Positions 48,124-61,110 of a DNA stretch of 64,000 nt are shown piece by piece. This DNA comes from Cycas panzhihuaensis (taxonomy: Eukaryota; Cycadophyta), in the NCBI GenBank assembly GCA_023213395.1, contig CM041465.1:177017741-177081740 (forward strand), written 5' to 3'. The notes below the pieces were generated by a model, which was not told where the DNA came from, did no database searches, and worked only from the letters and a program-made list of their open reading frames with translations. A program made the position numbers and the translations under genes. The stretch's first letter is position 1. Every line of letters starts with the position of its first letter.

Positions 48124-49039
48124 TGGTATTAGAGTAGTCGATTCATACCTTGTGGGAGAGTTAAATGTATTAAATAATCAAATTTTTTTCTATCAGTATT
48201 TTTTTATCAGTATCTATTCTCATTTAATTCCTTCTTAGTTACTTTGCTTTTTGGGAGTAGACAACACTACAATTAGATAATTATCCTAACACTTCCATTG
48301 GGAAGTTTTCTTTTGCATTTAGATAAAGACCCTGTGATAGGGGTCTATAAATATCACGAGGATCTGTCATTTTTAGCTAATCACATTATGGTTTTTATAT
48401 CCCTTACATGAAGGACTAGAGATCACACTCTTAAATTAAGCCTTAAACAGAACTTGGTTATAGAATTATGCCTCCATGTACTTGTGAGTATATAGGAAGA
48501 CTCCCTAGATAGGCCTTCCTAATATAGGTAACCATAAGAAACTTATTGACCATCTATATTTTGTAATACACCAGTAAGTGATTAACCCTAGGAAATTACT
48601 CTCCACGTACCTTAGGGATCGGGTAGTACCTTAAGGATTGGGTAGTACAACTACAAAGTAGAGCATTTGCCTCTATAAGTTGATAATATTTATGATTGGG
48701 ATCAGTATATCTGAGGGCTTACTAACCAGACAAGCCCATACTTAGTGTACCTAATTAGTCAATGAGTTAGTCATCATTACTTTGTTAAATCTAATGTGTT
48801 TAGCCAGTTTATCATTAGTTCATATGCACATAGAAAGTCGGCCAATTAGTGACCAAAAAAGTGAAAAAATAAAAAAGTAAAAAGGCAAATGGCAAATAAG
48901 CAAAAAACTAAAAAAACTAAAAAAAAAAAATCTATACTGCTTCATTATAAAATATTAGGGATAATAGTCTATAGACACCCTATCAAATTCTTTTTATTCA
49001 TATTTACCAATTAGGAATTAACTTAGGTCTTGTAAATAA
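48124..49039 (+). other. Leader of element G
   Basis: A degenerate primer site (tggtattagagta) is followed by about 900 bp of AT-rich sequence with A runs near 48840-48930. No protein. Confidence 0.6.
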
Positions 49040-50100
49040 ATGGCCCCTAAGATGAACCCAAGCTAAACTCGAGATCTCAATGATGTTATCACATAACTTT
49101 AAGGAAACATATTATAAATCCAAATTGACTTCAATAAAAATTTTGAAGTAGTGATACTAGAGCTCACAACCATAAAACCTTTTAAGGAAGAAAAGATTGA
49201 CTTTGATGATACTACTCACATAGGTGGAGGTCACTTCACTAAAGAAAATGAAGGTAATGGCAACAAGTGCTTCCATCCTAACTTCCTTCCCAAAGTAGAA
49301 ATCAAAAAGTTTAATGGCACAGATGTACGTACCTGGATCACCCAAATAAAACAACACTTTTCTCTTTAGTAAGTTCCAATAGACAAGAAGATCCCTCTTC
49401 CTTCTCTATACATGGAAACTGAACCCTACCAATGGTACCAATGGGTTATAAAAATAATGAGTGGATTTAGTTATCAATGAGAGGGTTTTGTCAAGGATTT
49501 TATAGCTCAGTATGATAGTACTTGGGATCATGACTACTTTAACCAGTTAACTAAAATTAGATAGGAGGGGATTGTTCTAACTTATACAACAGAATACCAA
49601 TGTCTCTCCATAAGGGTTAATGGTCTTTGTCAAAATAAATTACTTGAGTTGCACATTGATGAGTTACAAGATGATATCAGACATGAGTTATGACTCCTAA
49701 AACCTAATAACATCTCTACAGCTATCAATTTTTCTTGACATATTGAAGCAAAAAATAAGGCATCTTAACCCCTCCCACAAACATTCCCAAAAAAATGACC
49801 ATAATTTTAGGTTCCTAGTGTCTAACGAATGACTTCCTAAGAGATAGATGATAAATGATTGAAAGGGTTATATTTTCATTGTAACTAAAAGTACAATAAA
49901 GACCATAAGTGTCTTGAATAACACTTATTCATAATTAAGGATGTCCAAGATGATGAACTAGTAGAGGAAACCTCATTACAACCTAAAAATAATGATTATG
50001 ATCCATGTGAGGAGGAAGAAGAAGATACTACTACTATATCTATACATGCCCTTACTGGAATTACAATCCCATAAACATTCAAGCTTATTGGGTACATCAA
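49040..50100 (+). pseudogene. Element G gag (broken)
   Basis: A possible start is at ATG 49040 (MAPKMNPS). The recognisable Gag core begins near 49285: FLPKVEIKKFNGTDVRTWIT and QIKQHFSL. Later come DSTWDHDYFNQLTKIR and TEYQCLSIRVNGLCQ, across several stops. This matches the retrotransposon Gag domain of Ty3/gypsy elements. Confidence 0.75.
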
Positions 50101-50600
50101 GAAAAGGAAGGTGGTTGTCCTCATAGATTTTGGGAGCACCCACAATTTCATTAATCAGTAACTTACTCAAGAACTCAATTGTTTTCTATATCTTATCAAA
50201 AATTTCCATGTTATGGTGGCTAATGGAGGGACACTCATTTATGGGGGAAAATGTCACAATATCAAGTTGTAAATGAGTGACTATCACCTCTCCACTTCCA
50301 TGTATGTCATTCTTATTAGAGGAGTTGATGTTGTATTAGGGGTATAATGGCTCAAACCACTAGGGACCATTCAACTAAATATATAAGAGTTTTTCATCAG
50401 ATTTACTTCTGAAGGAATTGGCTATCAATTGAATGGGATAATTCTGCCTCCAACCCAAATCATCATCTCACACTATATGGAGAGGCTCATTAAAAAGGGT
50501 GGTATGGGAATTATTGCCAAATATTATACTCTAGAAGGTCAATAACTTCCAATAGAAGGGGACATTCTCCAAGATGATGATATACCAAATGACTTAAAGT
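50101..50600 (+). pseudogene. Element G protease
   Basis: VVVLIDFGSTHNFIN near 50111 is the retropepsin site, with Phe in the second triad place. The downstream region includes GVDVVLG near 50320, the second conserved protease block. Confidence 0.75.
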
Positions 50601-51960
50601 GGGTACTTCACTGCCACAACTAAGTCTTTTAGGATATTCCTCAAGGTCTTCCCCAAGTATGTGACCAAGATCATAGCATTGACCTAGTAGCTAGAAGCAA
50701 TCATCCTTGTATTCAACCATACTGATATCCCTACTAGCACAAGAATAAAATTGAATGACTAGTTTAAGAACCCCGTAATACTGATACTATTAGGAAAAGT
50801 AAAAGCACCTTTTCTGCCCAAGTGATTTTAGTAAGAAAAAAGGATAGATCATTTTGCATGTGTATAGACTACTGCGATCTCAATAAGATAACCATTAAGG
50901 ATAAATTTCCTATACCATCCATCGATGAACTCTTGGATAAACTCTATGAAGAAACATTCTTCACATCATTAGACTTATGGTCAGGATACTATCAAATTAG
51001 GATTAAGTTAGAGGATGTTCATAAAACTGTATTTCGTACACATGAAGGACATTATTAATTTTTAGTCATGCCATTTGGCTTGACTAATGCCCCATCCACC
51101 TTTTAAGGACTCATGAATAAACTCCTTCGGCCTTACTTAAGGAAGTTCGTGTTAGTCTTCTTTTATGACATTTTGATCTTCAGTCGTACATGGGAAGACC
51201 ATCTTTATCATGTAGATAAGGCATTTAAGGTGCTTGTAGATAACTAGCTTTGTGCCAAAAAATTAAAATATCAATTTGGGCAAACATAAATAGAATATTT
51301 GGGCCATATTATCTCTCAAGAAGGAGTTAAGATGAATCCTGATAAAATTGTAGTTATCATGAACTGGCCTAAACCCAAAAACATTAAGGGCCTTTATGAA
51401 TTCTTAGGAATCACAAGGTGTTATCGAAAGTTTATCCCAAGCTATGCAAGGATTACTTCCCCTTTAATCAACTTGTTAAAAAATGATTCCTTTCAATGGA
51501 ATGATAAGGCCTTTAAAACATTTGAACACCTAAAGGTGGCTTTAACTACCACACCAGTCCTTGTAACATCAAACTTTACAAAGACCTTCACCGTTGAATG
51601 TGATACATTGAGGCAAGGCATTAGAGCAGTCTTAATGCAAGAAGGAAAATATTTGGCCTTTGAAAGTTGTCAACTTACACATAAGGAACAAGTCAAATCC
51701 ACCTATGAGAAGGAGATGTTAGCAATTCTCTATGTAGTTAAGAAATTACGACAATATTTATTGGGAACATATTTCCAAATTAAAACACACCATGATAGCC
51801 TAAAATATTTCCTAGCTCAAAGGACAGCATCTGAGGAACAACAAAAATGGGTCACCAAAATGCAAGCTTTTGACTTTAAAATCATATATTAAAAAAATAA
51901 AGATAATATAACTACTGATGCTTTATCTCATAAGGAAGAAGGCTTTGAACTATATTCTAT
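50600..51960 (+). pseudogene. Element G RT and RNase H (broken)
   Basis: [20 protein letters not shown] starts the RT palm near 50825. FLVMPFGLTNAPSTF is near 51061. The polymerase site reads FFYDIL (51158-51175), so the first catalytic Asp is Tyr. The connection and RNase H are largely open at 51299-51892: YLGHIISQEGVKMNPDKI, FTVECDTLRQGIRAVL, and STYEKEMLAILYVVKKLR. Stops upstream are mostly at Gln positions. Confidence 0.87.
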
Positions 51961-52109
51961 CACCACGGTCAATCCCTCTTAGATAGCGGTCACCAAGCAA
52001 GAATGGGATTAAGACCCCTTTATAAAGCAGATCATTCAAGACCTTTAAGTTGGGGTAGGGCATTTAACCCATTATACAGGCTCTATAAATATTCTTCGAT
52101 ACAAGAATC

Positions 52110-52238
<129 letters not shown>

Positions 52239-52289
52239 CTCACTCTAGCCTCAAGGAGTAAATTTTATATAATGTACATGCCTCTCCAA

Positions 52290-53285
52290 TAGCAAGTCAC
52301 TCGAGGTTCCTACGAATATATCACCACTTGAAATAATCTTTCTTTTGGAAGGGACAAAAAGGAGATGTAAAGAGATATGTTTCCTCATGTGAAATTTGTT
52401 AGTGATATAAGATAAAAATAGTTAAGTCTCTAGGATTATTGTAATCCCTTCCCATACTAAATCAATAATGGGAAGAAATTTCTATAGACTTCATTATGGG
52501 TCTGCCCAAATCATAAGAAAAAGATATTATACTAGTGGTTGTTGCTTATTTTTGTGGCATTCAAGCCACATATAAGGCAAAGTAAATTGCTTACATCTTT
52601 TTAAAAGATATACATAAGTTGTATGACATGCCCAAATACATAGTCAATGATCAGGACCCCAAGTTTACTAGTAACTTCTAGATAGAACTCTTCCATCTAC
52701 TTGGTACTAAACTGACAATGACCTCATCCTACCATCCATAAATAGATGGTCAAAATAAGGTGGTTAGTAAGTTCCTTGAAGGATACCTTTATTATTATGC
52801 TTTAGATAAGTAGGGTCAATGGCATCATTGGCTTCCTTTAATAGAATGGTGGTATAATACAATATATCATGCATCAATAGGAATGACTTTGTTCTAAGCA
52901 TTATATGGCTATGAACCTCCCACACTTAAGAATTATGCCATAATCAGTTCTAAGGTTCAAGTAGTCGAGGACCAAATCTAACAAACAACATAGATTCTTA
53001 AGCTACTCGAGAAAAATCTAAACCTTATACAAAATTAGATGAAATAATAAGCAGATAAAGGGTAAAGTGAATGAGCATTTCAACCAGGTAACTAGGTATA
53101 CTTATAGTTGCAAGCATACAAGTAGGCATCTCTCAAATGAGATGGACAACATAAATTACAACCTCAATTTTATGGGTCTTACAAAATTCTTAAGAAGATT
53201 GGTGAAGTTGCATATGCCTTGGACTTACCACCACCATCAAGGATCAATAATGTCTTTCATGTTTCATGTCTTAAGAGGGTAATTA
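52290..53285 (+). pseudogene. Element G integrase (broken)
   Basis: The HHCC zinc domain is complete in one frame: HSRFLRIYHHLK, then RYVSSCEIC (about 52304-52400). The core has Asp in SIDFIMGLPKS (near 52487) and Asp in VNDQDPKFTSNF (near 52650). The Glu position reads DGQNKVVSKFLEG, where Lys (52757-52759) replaces Glu. The C-terminal part ends GEVAYALDLPPPSRI and FHVSCLKR (near 53205-53275), as in chromodomain-type integrases. No chromodomain is recognisable after it. Confidence 0.84.
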
Positions 53286-53515
53286 GGCAACAAGTACAAG
53301 TTTAAATAGAATTACCTATCCTAAATGAGAAGGGTTAACTTTAATTCATTCCAAAATATATCATCAACGGAATAATTTGACATCTATGATCCAAACAAAT
53401 CATTGAGTATCTCATTAAATGAAAACAACTTCTATGAGAAAATGCAACATGGGAGAATGAACAATTTATCTAAGAGCATCCTAAGATCACCAAGCTTTGA
53501 GGGAAAAACTTTTTT

Positions 53516-53526
53516 AAGGGGGGGAC
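53516..53526 (+). other. Polypurine tract of element G
   Basis: aagggggggac lies 2 bp before the 3' LTR. Confidence 0.8.
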
Positions 53527-53528
53527 TT

Positions 53529-53911
53529 TGTTAGGGATCCAAATCCTAACTTACCTTCTCTTATATTCTCTTATATCTTCTATTTCTTCTATCTCTTATC
53601 TTCTCTTATATCTTCTACTCCTTCCCTCTTCTTAATATCCCACATGCATAAGTAGAAGGTTGTGTAGTAGTCATTGAAACACTATATATATTCATGTAAT
53701 ATCTCACATGTATAAGGAGGAGGTTATATAGTGAGCATAGAGCCATATATATATTTATATAATCTTTAGAATAGGGTATTTAAAATATCATCATTATTGC
53801 ATGTAATTAGAAGATTCTCCCCTTGAAGGGTATTATAATACAAGTGTTCTTTTAAAGTTATTTGCATGTTATATTGATATGCAATTGTTATTAAGGAGTG
53901 GTATCCTACTA
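53529..53911 (+). repeat. Element G 3' LTR
   Basis: TGTTAGGGATCC to GTATCCTACTA, 383 bp. The ends form an imperfect inverted repeat (TGTTAGG against CCTACTA). The target duplication gaggt follows. Confidence 0.9.
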
Positions 53912-53916
53912 GAGGT

Positions 53917-54400
53917 GAATATACATTAAAAGAGTTTTAGTATTATTGTAGAACTCATAAGATACATTAATAAATAACAACTCCCTACACATCCCAATTA
54001 AATAGTGTAGTAGAACAGATAAATAGAACTATCATGGAAATGGCTTAGAGTCTAATTCAGGATAGACAAATTCCAATGGAATATTAGATAGAAGTTATAA
54101 ATATAATAGTTTATTTAATAAATATAAGTCTAACTCAAGCCTCAAACAAGGTAACTCCTAAAGAAGCATGGATAACATACAAGCTTGACATAAATAATCT
54201 CAAAATGTTTAGATGTCTAACTTTTATTCACATAGCTCATAAGAAAAGGTCAAAACTTGATTTCAAGAGTATAGAATGTATAATGATAAGTTATAGTAAG
54301 AATTCCAAGGCATATAGGTACATAAACCCCAAAATAAATAAAGTCTATATAAGGAGAGATGTTATCTTCAATGAATAAGATATTGTTTCAAGTCAAAAAA
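53917..54400 (+). pseudogene. Element F integrase, second half
   Basis: F resumes directly after G's target duplication with GEYTLKEF. It continues to NSVVEQINRTIMEMA (near 53995-54045), where the catalytic Glu is kept, then to the C-terminal part with YKLDINNLKMFRC-like sequence. Stops are common. Confidence 0.78.
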
Positions 54401-54599
54401 TACATCAAGAAATTAAAGTATCTACTAAACAATCTTCTATAGTTGCTCCTTCACCCAAGGACATTTTAGAAATCACACCTGGGAATACAACAACAAAAGA
54501 GGAAGGATGTTCTAAAAGAGCTCCTTTACCCATCAGAGAAATGAGTCATGAGGAAGAAGAAGAAATCAAGACAACTTTTAAGAAGATGCCTAAATGGTA

Positions 54600-55827
54600 T
54601 CTTAAGATAATTGAATAAGAAAAAGACGATGTATTTGATCATAGAACTAGATCTTAGAAGCATCAGACACTATTCTTCTTAACTAAACCTTAATCATATA
54701 AAAAAGTAAGACAGCACATTGAGTGGAAGTTTGCAATGGATATAGAAATTGTAGCTATTTTTAAAAACAAAATATGGGAATTAGTTAAACCACCTATTGA
54801 CAAGCCCATTATCAATTACAAATGGGTGTACAAAGTGAAAGAAAACTCTAATAGGAGGATAGAAAAGTACAAAGCAAGATTGGTGGCCAAGGGATACATC
54901 CAAACTATAGAAATAGACTATGATGAAAGCTTCTCTCTAATAGCAAAGTTAAATACTGTAAGAATGGTTATTGCCTTAGCAGCATAATACAATTAAAAAA
55001 TCTACAAATTTGATGTAAAGAGCACCTTTTTAATAGACACCTTGAAGAAGAAATTTACATGTAACAACAAAAGGGGTTTATTCAAAATGGTCAAGAACAT
55101 CTTATTTACAGGTTTTAAAAGGTCCTATATGCGCTAAAATAAGATTCAATGTCTTAGTATACAAAATTGGATAAATATCTCATATAATGTTTTTTTCAAA
55201 GATGTGAATCAGATCCTAGTTTATATGTAAAAATTAGTCAAGGATTGATCACTATAATTATTATATATGTAAATAATATAGTTCTTACAAGTACCGATAT
55301 AGAGTCCATCACAATCATAAAGACTCAATTAGAAAAAGGATTTGAAATAGAGGCAAAATAAAAGGAGAACTCAATCACCTTATTATAAAATAAATATATT
55401 AAGAATTTACTAAGAAAATTCAAGATGGTAGACTATAATAGCTATACAACACCAATGGAAATAGGGTGTAATTTAACTCAAGATATAGGAGGAACTCTAT
55501 TCAATATAACTTTATATAGATAACTAGTTGGAAGTATAATCTATCTTACTACCATTAGAATTAACATCTCGTATTCTATAGGTGTAATCTCTAGATACAT
55601 GTAGAATTCAAAAATACTATACTAGAGAACATATAAAAGAATACTCAAATATCTGAAAGGCATCTCAAATCTAGAGCTTATATATATATATATATATATA
55701 ATGATGTAGGGAAGCTAATTAGATATAGTGACTATGATTGGGCTAGAGACAAAGAAAATGGGAAGTTAATTATTAGATATTATTTTCTTCTCAGATTAGT
55801 AATAGTGTCTTGGAGTAATAAAAGATA
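54600..55827 (+). pseudogene. Element F RT and start of RNase H (truncated by E)
   Basis: The open stretch 54736-54987 holds KNKIWELVKPPIDKPI, YKWVYKVKENSNRRIEKYKA and RLVAKGY. The polymerase site reads YVNN (55266-55277), both catalytic Asp codons having become Asn. RNase H starts near 55620 and breaks off at VSWSNKR, where the LTR end of element E begins (55828). A short TA run lies at 55680-55700. The rest of F is not in the window. Confidence 0.8.
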
Positions 55828-56560
55828 TGAAGGAAGGATGGATCTATGGAATAAATCACTTACATACACACAATGGTAATGGAGAATAAAAAAGAGATGA
55901 AACAAGAAATTAGAGCAAAGCTTAGAGGTGAGAATGAATAATGACTCATTCTTTGAGATTTTTCTTTTTATTATTGAGGGTGAACATTAAGGTTAGGATT
56001 TTTATGCCTAATGACATGAACCTAAAATTACATCTATATATACATAAAGCACATTTCACTAAAAGACTAATGCTAATAATATATCCTAAGGTTACTTAAT
56101 TAATCTACATAAATAACCTTGATACCTTAACCTATTTTAATACCTCCCTTAATGGTGGAAGGTCATTTTGAGAAAATCTATTCTATAAGGTCTTTATTTA
56201 TGCCTCATTATTACATTAAAATCCTAAATGACACTTTTATGAGAAAATCCTCATGGGGAATAAAAACCCATAAACTTTCTAAGATTTATAGCCCCTTTTA
56301 TAAATCAAAATAGCTAAGGTGGCTCTTGATGTAGCTTGATAGCCAACTAGCTTAAATATGCATCTTGACCTGCTAAGTTTTCATATATCATTTAGTCATT
56401 CCCTATGCCCTTTCAGGTTTTCACAGTTCTAATTTTCTAAAACTAGTATAACCCTTATCCTTCTATGCCTATATGAGGTTTTCATAAATAGGATAAAGTA
56501 TAGAGTTACTCTTATTCTTCCATGCCCACAAGGGGTTTTCACGAATATAATAGAGTATGA
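55828..56560 (-). repeat. Element E 3' LTR (inner end approximate)
   Basis: The outer end is set by TGAAGGAAG at 55828, matching 63116. The inner end, near 56545-56575, follows a purine-rich stretch (reverse complement of ttccatcttcttt). It aligns in blocks with D's LTR. Confidence 0.75.
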
Positions 56561-56644
56561 TGATCCTTTTTCCATCTTCTTTGATCAGTCAAAGACGGAG
56601 GCCCTAAGGTTGAGCTACCTTTGGAACTATTCAAACTTCATCCT

Positions 56645-58060
56645 TTATAGTGGTTTGGTGAAAATATTAGCCACTTGATCTGTTGTGGGGTAGTATTCCA
56701 GTTGAATTGTGTCATCATGAATAAGTTCTCTAATCCTGTGGACTTTTGTACTTATATATTTAGTATGATCATGAAATATAGGATTTTTTACCATGTGAAT
56801 TACTGATTGATTATCTACACGAAGGCCAGTAGGACTTGTTTGGGTGATATTCAATATTTCTAATGATTTTCTAAGACATATCACCTCCTTGCTGGTCTTA
56901 AAAGTAGCAATGTATTCAACTTTAGTAGTTAAATTAGTAATTATCTTCTACCATCTAAATCTCCATGATATCCATGCTATTCAAAGAAATGTTACATACC
57001 TAGACATAGATCTTCGTGTATCTTTATCTCCTACAAAGTCTCAGTCTGTATATGTAAAAGCCTTAAATTTATTATTAGGTTTATATAATAGACCAAATTT
57101 ACTAGTTATCTTTAGGTATTTTAACACTCAAACTACAACTTGCCAGTTATTCTACTTAGGATTTATCATAAATCATGTAAGAATACTGAGAGAGTGTCTA
57201 ATATCTAGCCTTATATTGGTAGTATAGATAAGACTACCTACAAGTTTCCCATAGAGTGTTATGTCTACCTCTCTCACATCACCATTAACTAAGAGTTTGG
57301 TATTAGGGTGTATTGGTAAAGCCACCAGTTAAATATCTTCTAACTAAAACTTGGTTAGAAGATCATTGATGTATTGTTCTTAAGAGAGGAAATTTTTTTA
57401 TTCTTTTATATTACTTCAATTCCCAAGTAATGTCTCATCAAACTAAGGTTAGATAATTCAAACATTTTACTAAGGTTCTTTTCTAGTTGGTTTATTACTT
57501 GTTAATTATTACCTGTTACTAGCATGTCATCCATAAAGATTATGAGATAAGTGATTTTGTCCTTTTAGCACTTGATGAATAGTGTTGCATTAATATCTTG
57601 GTAGTCACAAACCTTGTATCTAAGTTGCCTCATTCTTTCAAGAAACTTGGTAAACCAAGCACGAGGGGCTTGTTTAAGGCTATACAAGGACTTTCCCAGT
57701 CTATAAACCTTATGCTCTTGACCTTTAATCTTATATCTTTCTAGCTGAGCCATGTAAATTTCTTCTTTAAGATCCCCATTGAGAAATGTGGTCTTAATAT
57801 CAAGCTAGTGAATTTTCCAGCCTTGTTGAGCAACTAAGGCTATAAGAGTTCTAACTTGGTTATAGGTGCAAAGATTTCAGTATAGTTGATGCCTTCCCTT
57901 TATGTGAATCTTTTAGCTACCAACATCGCCTTGTGTTTTTTAAGGATGTTGTCTGATCTATAATTATTTTTAAACACCCATTTATTTTAAACTACCTTTC
58001 TACCAATTGGTAGATTAACGAGCTCCCATATACCATTTTTATTAGAGGTTGGTATTCTTT
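56645..58060 (-). pseudogene. Element E RT and RNase H (broken)
   Basis: The RT start is near 58050 (ELVNLPIGRK-like). FLNGDLKEEIYM follows near 57790, then [16 protein letters not shown] in 57565-57753 and an intact MDDM at 57534-57523. RNase H closes the gene at 56884-56645: LRVDNQSVIHMVKNPIFHD, HRIRELIHDDTIQLEY and ANIFTKPL. Confidence 0.85.
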
Positions 58061-59420
58061 ATTTATTACATTTCTCAAAATTGTATGTTTCATAGCTTCC
58101 TAGTATGAGAGGGGCTCTTCATTAAGAGTAAGGTGCAGTTCTAATAGTTCAAGCTTAGTATATAATAATTTCTACATCTTTACTTTATGGACACTTCTAG
58201 TGCCAGTTTTTCCCGCCTCATCTGGTTGTATATCCTTATTGAGCTAGTGAGTTTTAAAAGATCCTTAAGTTGGGAATGAGATCCTCATTTCCTCAACTTC
58301 TTAGTTCTCATCTTGTTCATTAAAATGATCATTTTGTGAGGATAATGTTGATGCACCTAGGGAAGATGGTCCTTCTACCATTGGTTTACCTTTGTTAAGT
58401 GAAGGTGGAGAGGATGAGTCTTCTATAATAGCTTTGTCTTTGTTAACTCTACTATCTTCAAAGGATGGTGTTGGATGTGCACTCATCAGTTCAAAGTCAT
58501 AACTTATATCCTTTGAGGCTCTATTGTTAGCTTCCAATATTTAGAGTAATTTATGTATACCTCCCTCCCCCTAAATTTTAGAATCTAAACATCATACTTG
58601 ATAACATTATTATAGCAGCATGAGGGTATTTTAGAGTCTAATCTAAGCAACTGATCCTCTATCTCCATAAAAATGACATCTCTAATAATGATAATTTTTT
58701 ATTGTAAAGGCATAAAAACCTTATACATTTTCTTGTCTATAAGTTATCTAATGAAGATGCCTTTAAGTGCCCTTGGCTAGAGTTTATTTTGATGTACATC
58801 CAAAATGTGGGCATAGCATGTAGAGCCAAAACTATTGAAATAGCAAACAATGGGGGCCTGTCTTGACCACTTTTCATTTGGTGATTGTCCTTCCTTTGAT
58901 GGGCTAACAGTATTGATATAATAAATAGTTGTCTAGGTGGCTTCAACCCATAGGTAGACAAGTACACTTTTGTATACCAACATAGCTTGAACCATGTTCA
59001 TGATTATCCTGTTTATGCACTTGGCAACTTCATTTTATTGTAGGGTACTTGCTACTATTGTTTGATGTTTGATACCATTATCTTGAAGGTAGATTTCAAA
59101 ATCATGTGAGGTATATTTTCCACCATTATTAGTTCAAAGATATTTGAGTTGATAACCTAACTTATTTTTAGTATTGGCTTTGAATTCTTTGAATACACTG
59201 AAGGATTAATCCTTCTTATATAGAAAAGCTACCTATACTTTCCTAGTAAAATTATCAATGAAAAAGATGTAATATAACTTGCCCTTTAGTGAAGGAATGG
59301 GCATTAGTTTACATAGATCAGAGTGTACCAATTACAATAGATGACTCAAATTCCACTTTTGGGAAAGAGTTATCGATGAGATTTAGCAATGATACAAGCT
59401 TCATATTTGAAAGGCTTAGA
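58061..59420 (-). pseudogene. Element E integrase and linker (broken)
   Basis: The linker between integrase and RT is rich in Ser, Pro, Glu and Asp (58537-58301, SSSPPSLNKGKPMVEGPSS). Integrase parts are NGIKHQT and NEVAKCINRIIMNM near 59075-58990, where the catalytic Glu is Lys (59022-59020), and HILDVHQNKL near 58805. Many stops. Confidence 0.78.
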
Positions 59421-59699
59421 GGAGAACTTTAGAAGACTTGGAAGAGTGTTTCAAAGATCTCTAAGTCTATCGATGTGAACATAGTCTATGCAAGCATACC
59501 AAAGAGCTTTTGGTAACAACGTTAAGTAGACTAGGATGGTGTTAAATACAAATTCTTCATTGGTATAAGAGTTTTAGGTACAATGGGATTTAGAAGATGG
59601 AGAGTCATTTAGTCAAAAGAGTTTGAGTTATTTAGTCGAAAGAGTTTGCCAATAAGATGTCCAATCAAGACCACTCAATCAATTAGAGGGTGAATGACC

Positions 59700-60010
59700 T
59701 AGGGAGTTCAGTCATTTATAGTTACACTTAGATTAAATCTGCGAGAGATAAGTGTGTATAAAGAGAGTAGGTTTTATTTAAGATTAAGCATGTATAGAAT
59801 ATTAAACAATGTAAAATCTCTTAATCCTAGGAGTTTCAGGTAAATGTTACCAATTCCTTCAACAGGGTGTTGTGATTTATCAGCCATGTGAACAACTCCT
59901 TGAATATTTGAGTCAAATGTTTGATATAAACTGTGATTGTACATTATATGTTGAGTTGTTCTTATATCCATGATCTACTATCTATCAATTGAAGCAACAC
60001 TGCTTATAAT
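59700..60010 (-). pseudogene. Element E protease
   Basis: IMDIRTTQHIMYNHSLYQTF (59971 onward) is the copia protease site. DIR replaces the usual DSG, keeping the catalytic Asp. It is followed by EGIGNIYLKLLGL and FNILYMLNLK, the second protease block. Confidence 0.75.
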
Positions 60011-60229
60011 TATAATAGGACTTAACATTGGTAAAGGGAATTCATAAGTGATATATCCACATCAAGCTTTAAAGTATCTCTATGATTTATCAATAACATT
60101 TTATGTTGAAGATTCCTTCATTCTTTAAAAGTATACTTGTACAAAACCTGCACCACTAAATAATTCTTCATATGTTTCTTTAACATTATGAGCTCTATGT
60201 TTTAGTTAGAACTTGGCCAACTTATAAGT

Positions 60230-61110
60230 GGTGGTTTTATAATCTTTTACAATGTGTCGTTTATAGTTATATTGATCACACATAATAGTTTAATGGTCAG
60301 CCTTGAAGAGGTACTAGTTTGGCCTAACTGTCTTGGTTTTAATTGAGGTGGCCCTTGTCCTTGAGATTGTCAAGGCTATGACTGAGAGTTTGGTTGACCT
60401 TGTGGATGATTTTCCATGTTTCTTCCTCTTCATCTTGCTCAGTGGTTTCCTCTGCCATGAGAGGGACCTTGATTTTTTATATAGAAACCTTCTTCTTCCA
60501 CCTTAAAGGATGTATCTGGAAGAGAGTTAAAGGCTACAAAGTTGGTATCCAAGGTCTTGTCAAATTCTATGAACTTTTCGGTAAGTGCTTCAAAGTTTAG
60601 TGTCCTCAATGTTCTACTAGATTGAAGACTTCCAAGTAAGTTTTTATAATTAGGGATATATAGACATGATTGGATTAAGAATTCCTAAGTGATAAATTAG
60701 TTCTTAAAATCTTTATTAATTACCCGTTTTATTGGTCAAAGGAGATTTATTATCTCATGAACTCATCCTTTATGTATTTTTAATTTATTCATTTTCATAA
60801 CAAAATGAACAAATTCTAAGTCTGATTTGGTATCAAAGTTCTTCTTGAGGACTTCAAGGACCTTCCAAGCTATATCATGTTGCTCTTTATTAATCAAGTT
60901 GTGCAAGGAGTGATCGGTAACCAATAGAATTTCTGTAAGAATCTTTTCATCATCTATCTCCAATTGTAGTTTGGTTGTGGCATCTGTAGGAGCTGTTGAA
61001 ATGGTTCTACTGAAAGTAGGTGTTGTAGCTATTGCAGGTATGATGGTATAGGTTGTAAGCGAGCTCTTCAAAGACCTTCAAACTTTATAGTATTTTTAAC
61101 TCTAGTGTGT
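60230..61110 (-). pseudogene. Element E gag (broken)
   Basis: The open stretch 61071-60763 contains HSLHNLINKEQHDIAWKVLE and VLKKNFDTKSDLEF, the pattern of copia Gag. The zinc knuckle near 60280 reads CDQYNYKRHIVKDY: two of its three Cys have become Tyr and the Gly is lost. Confidence 0.75.
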
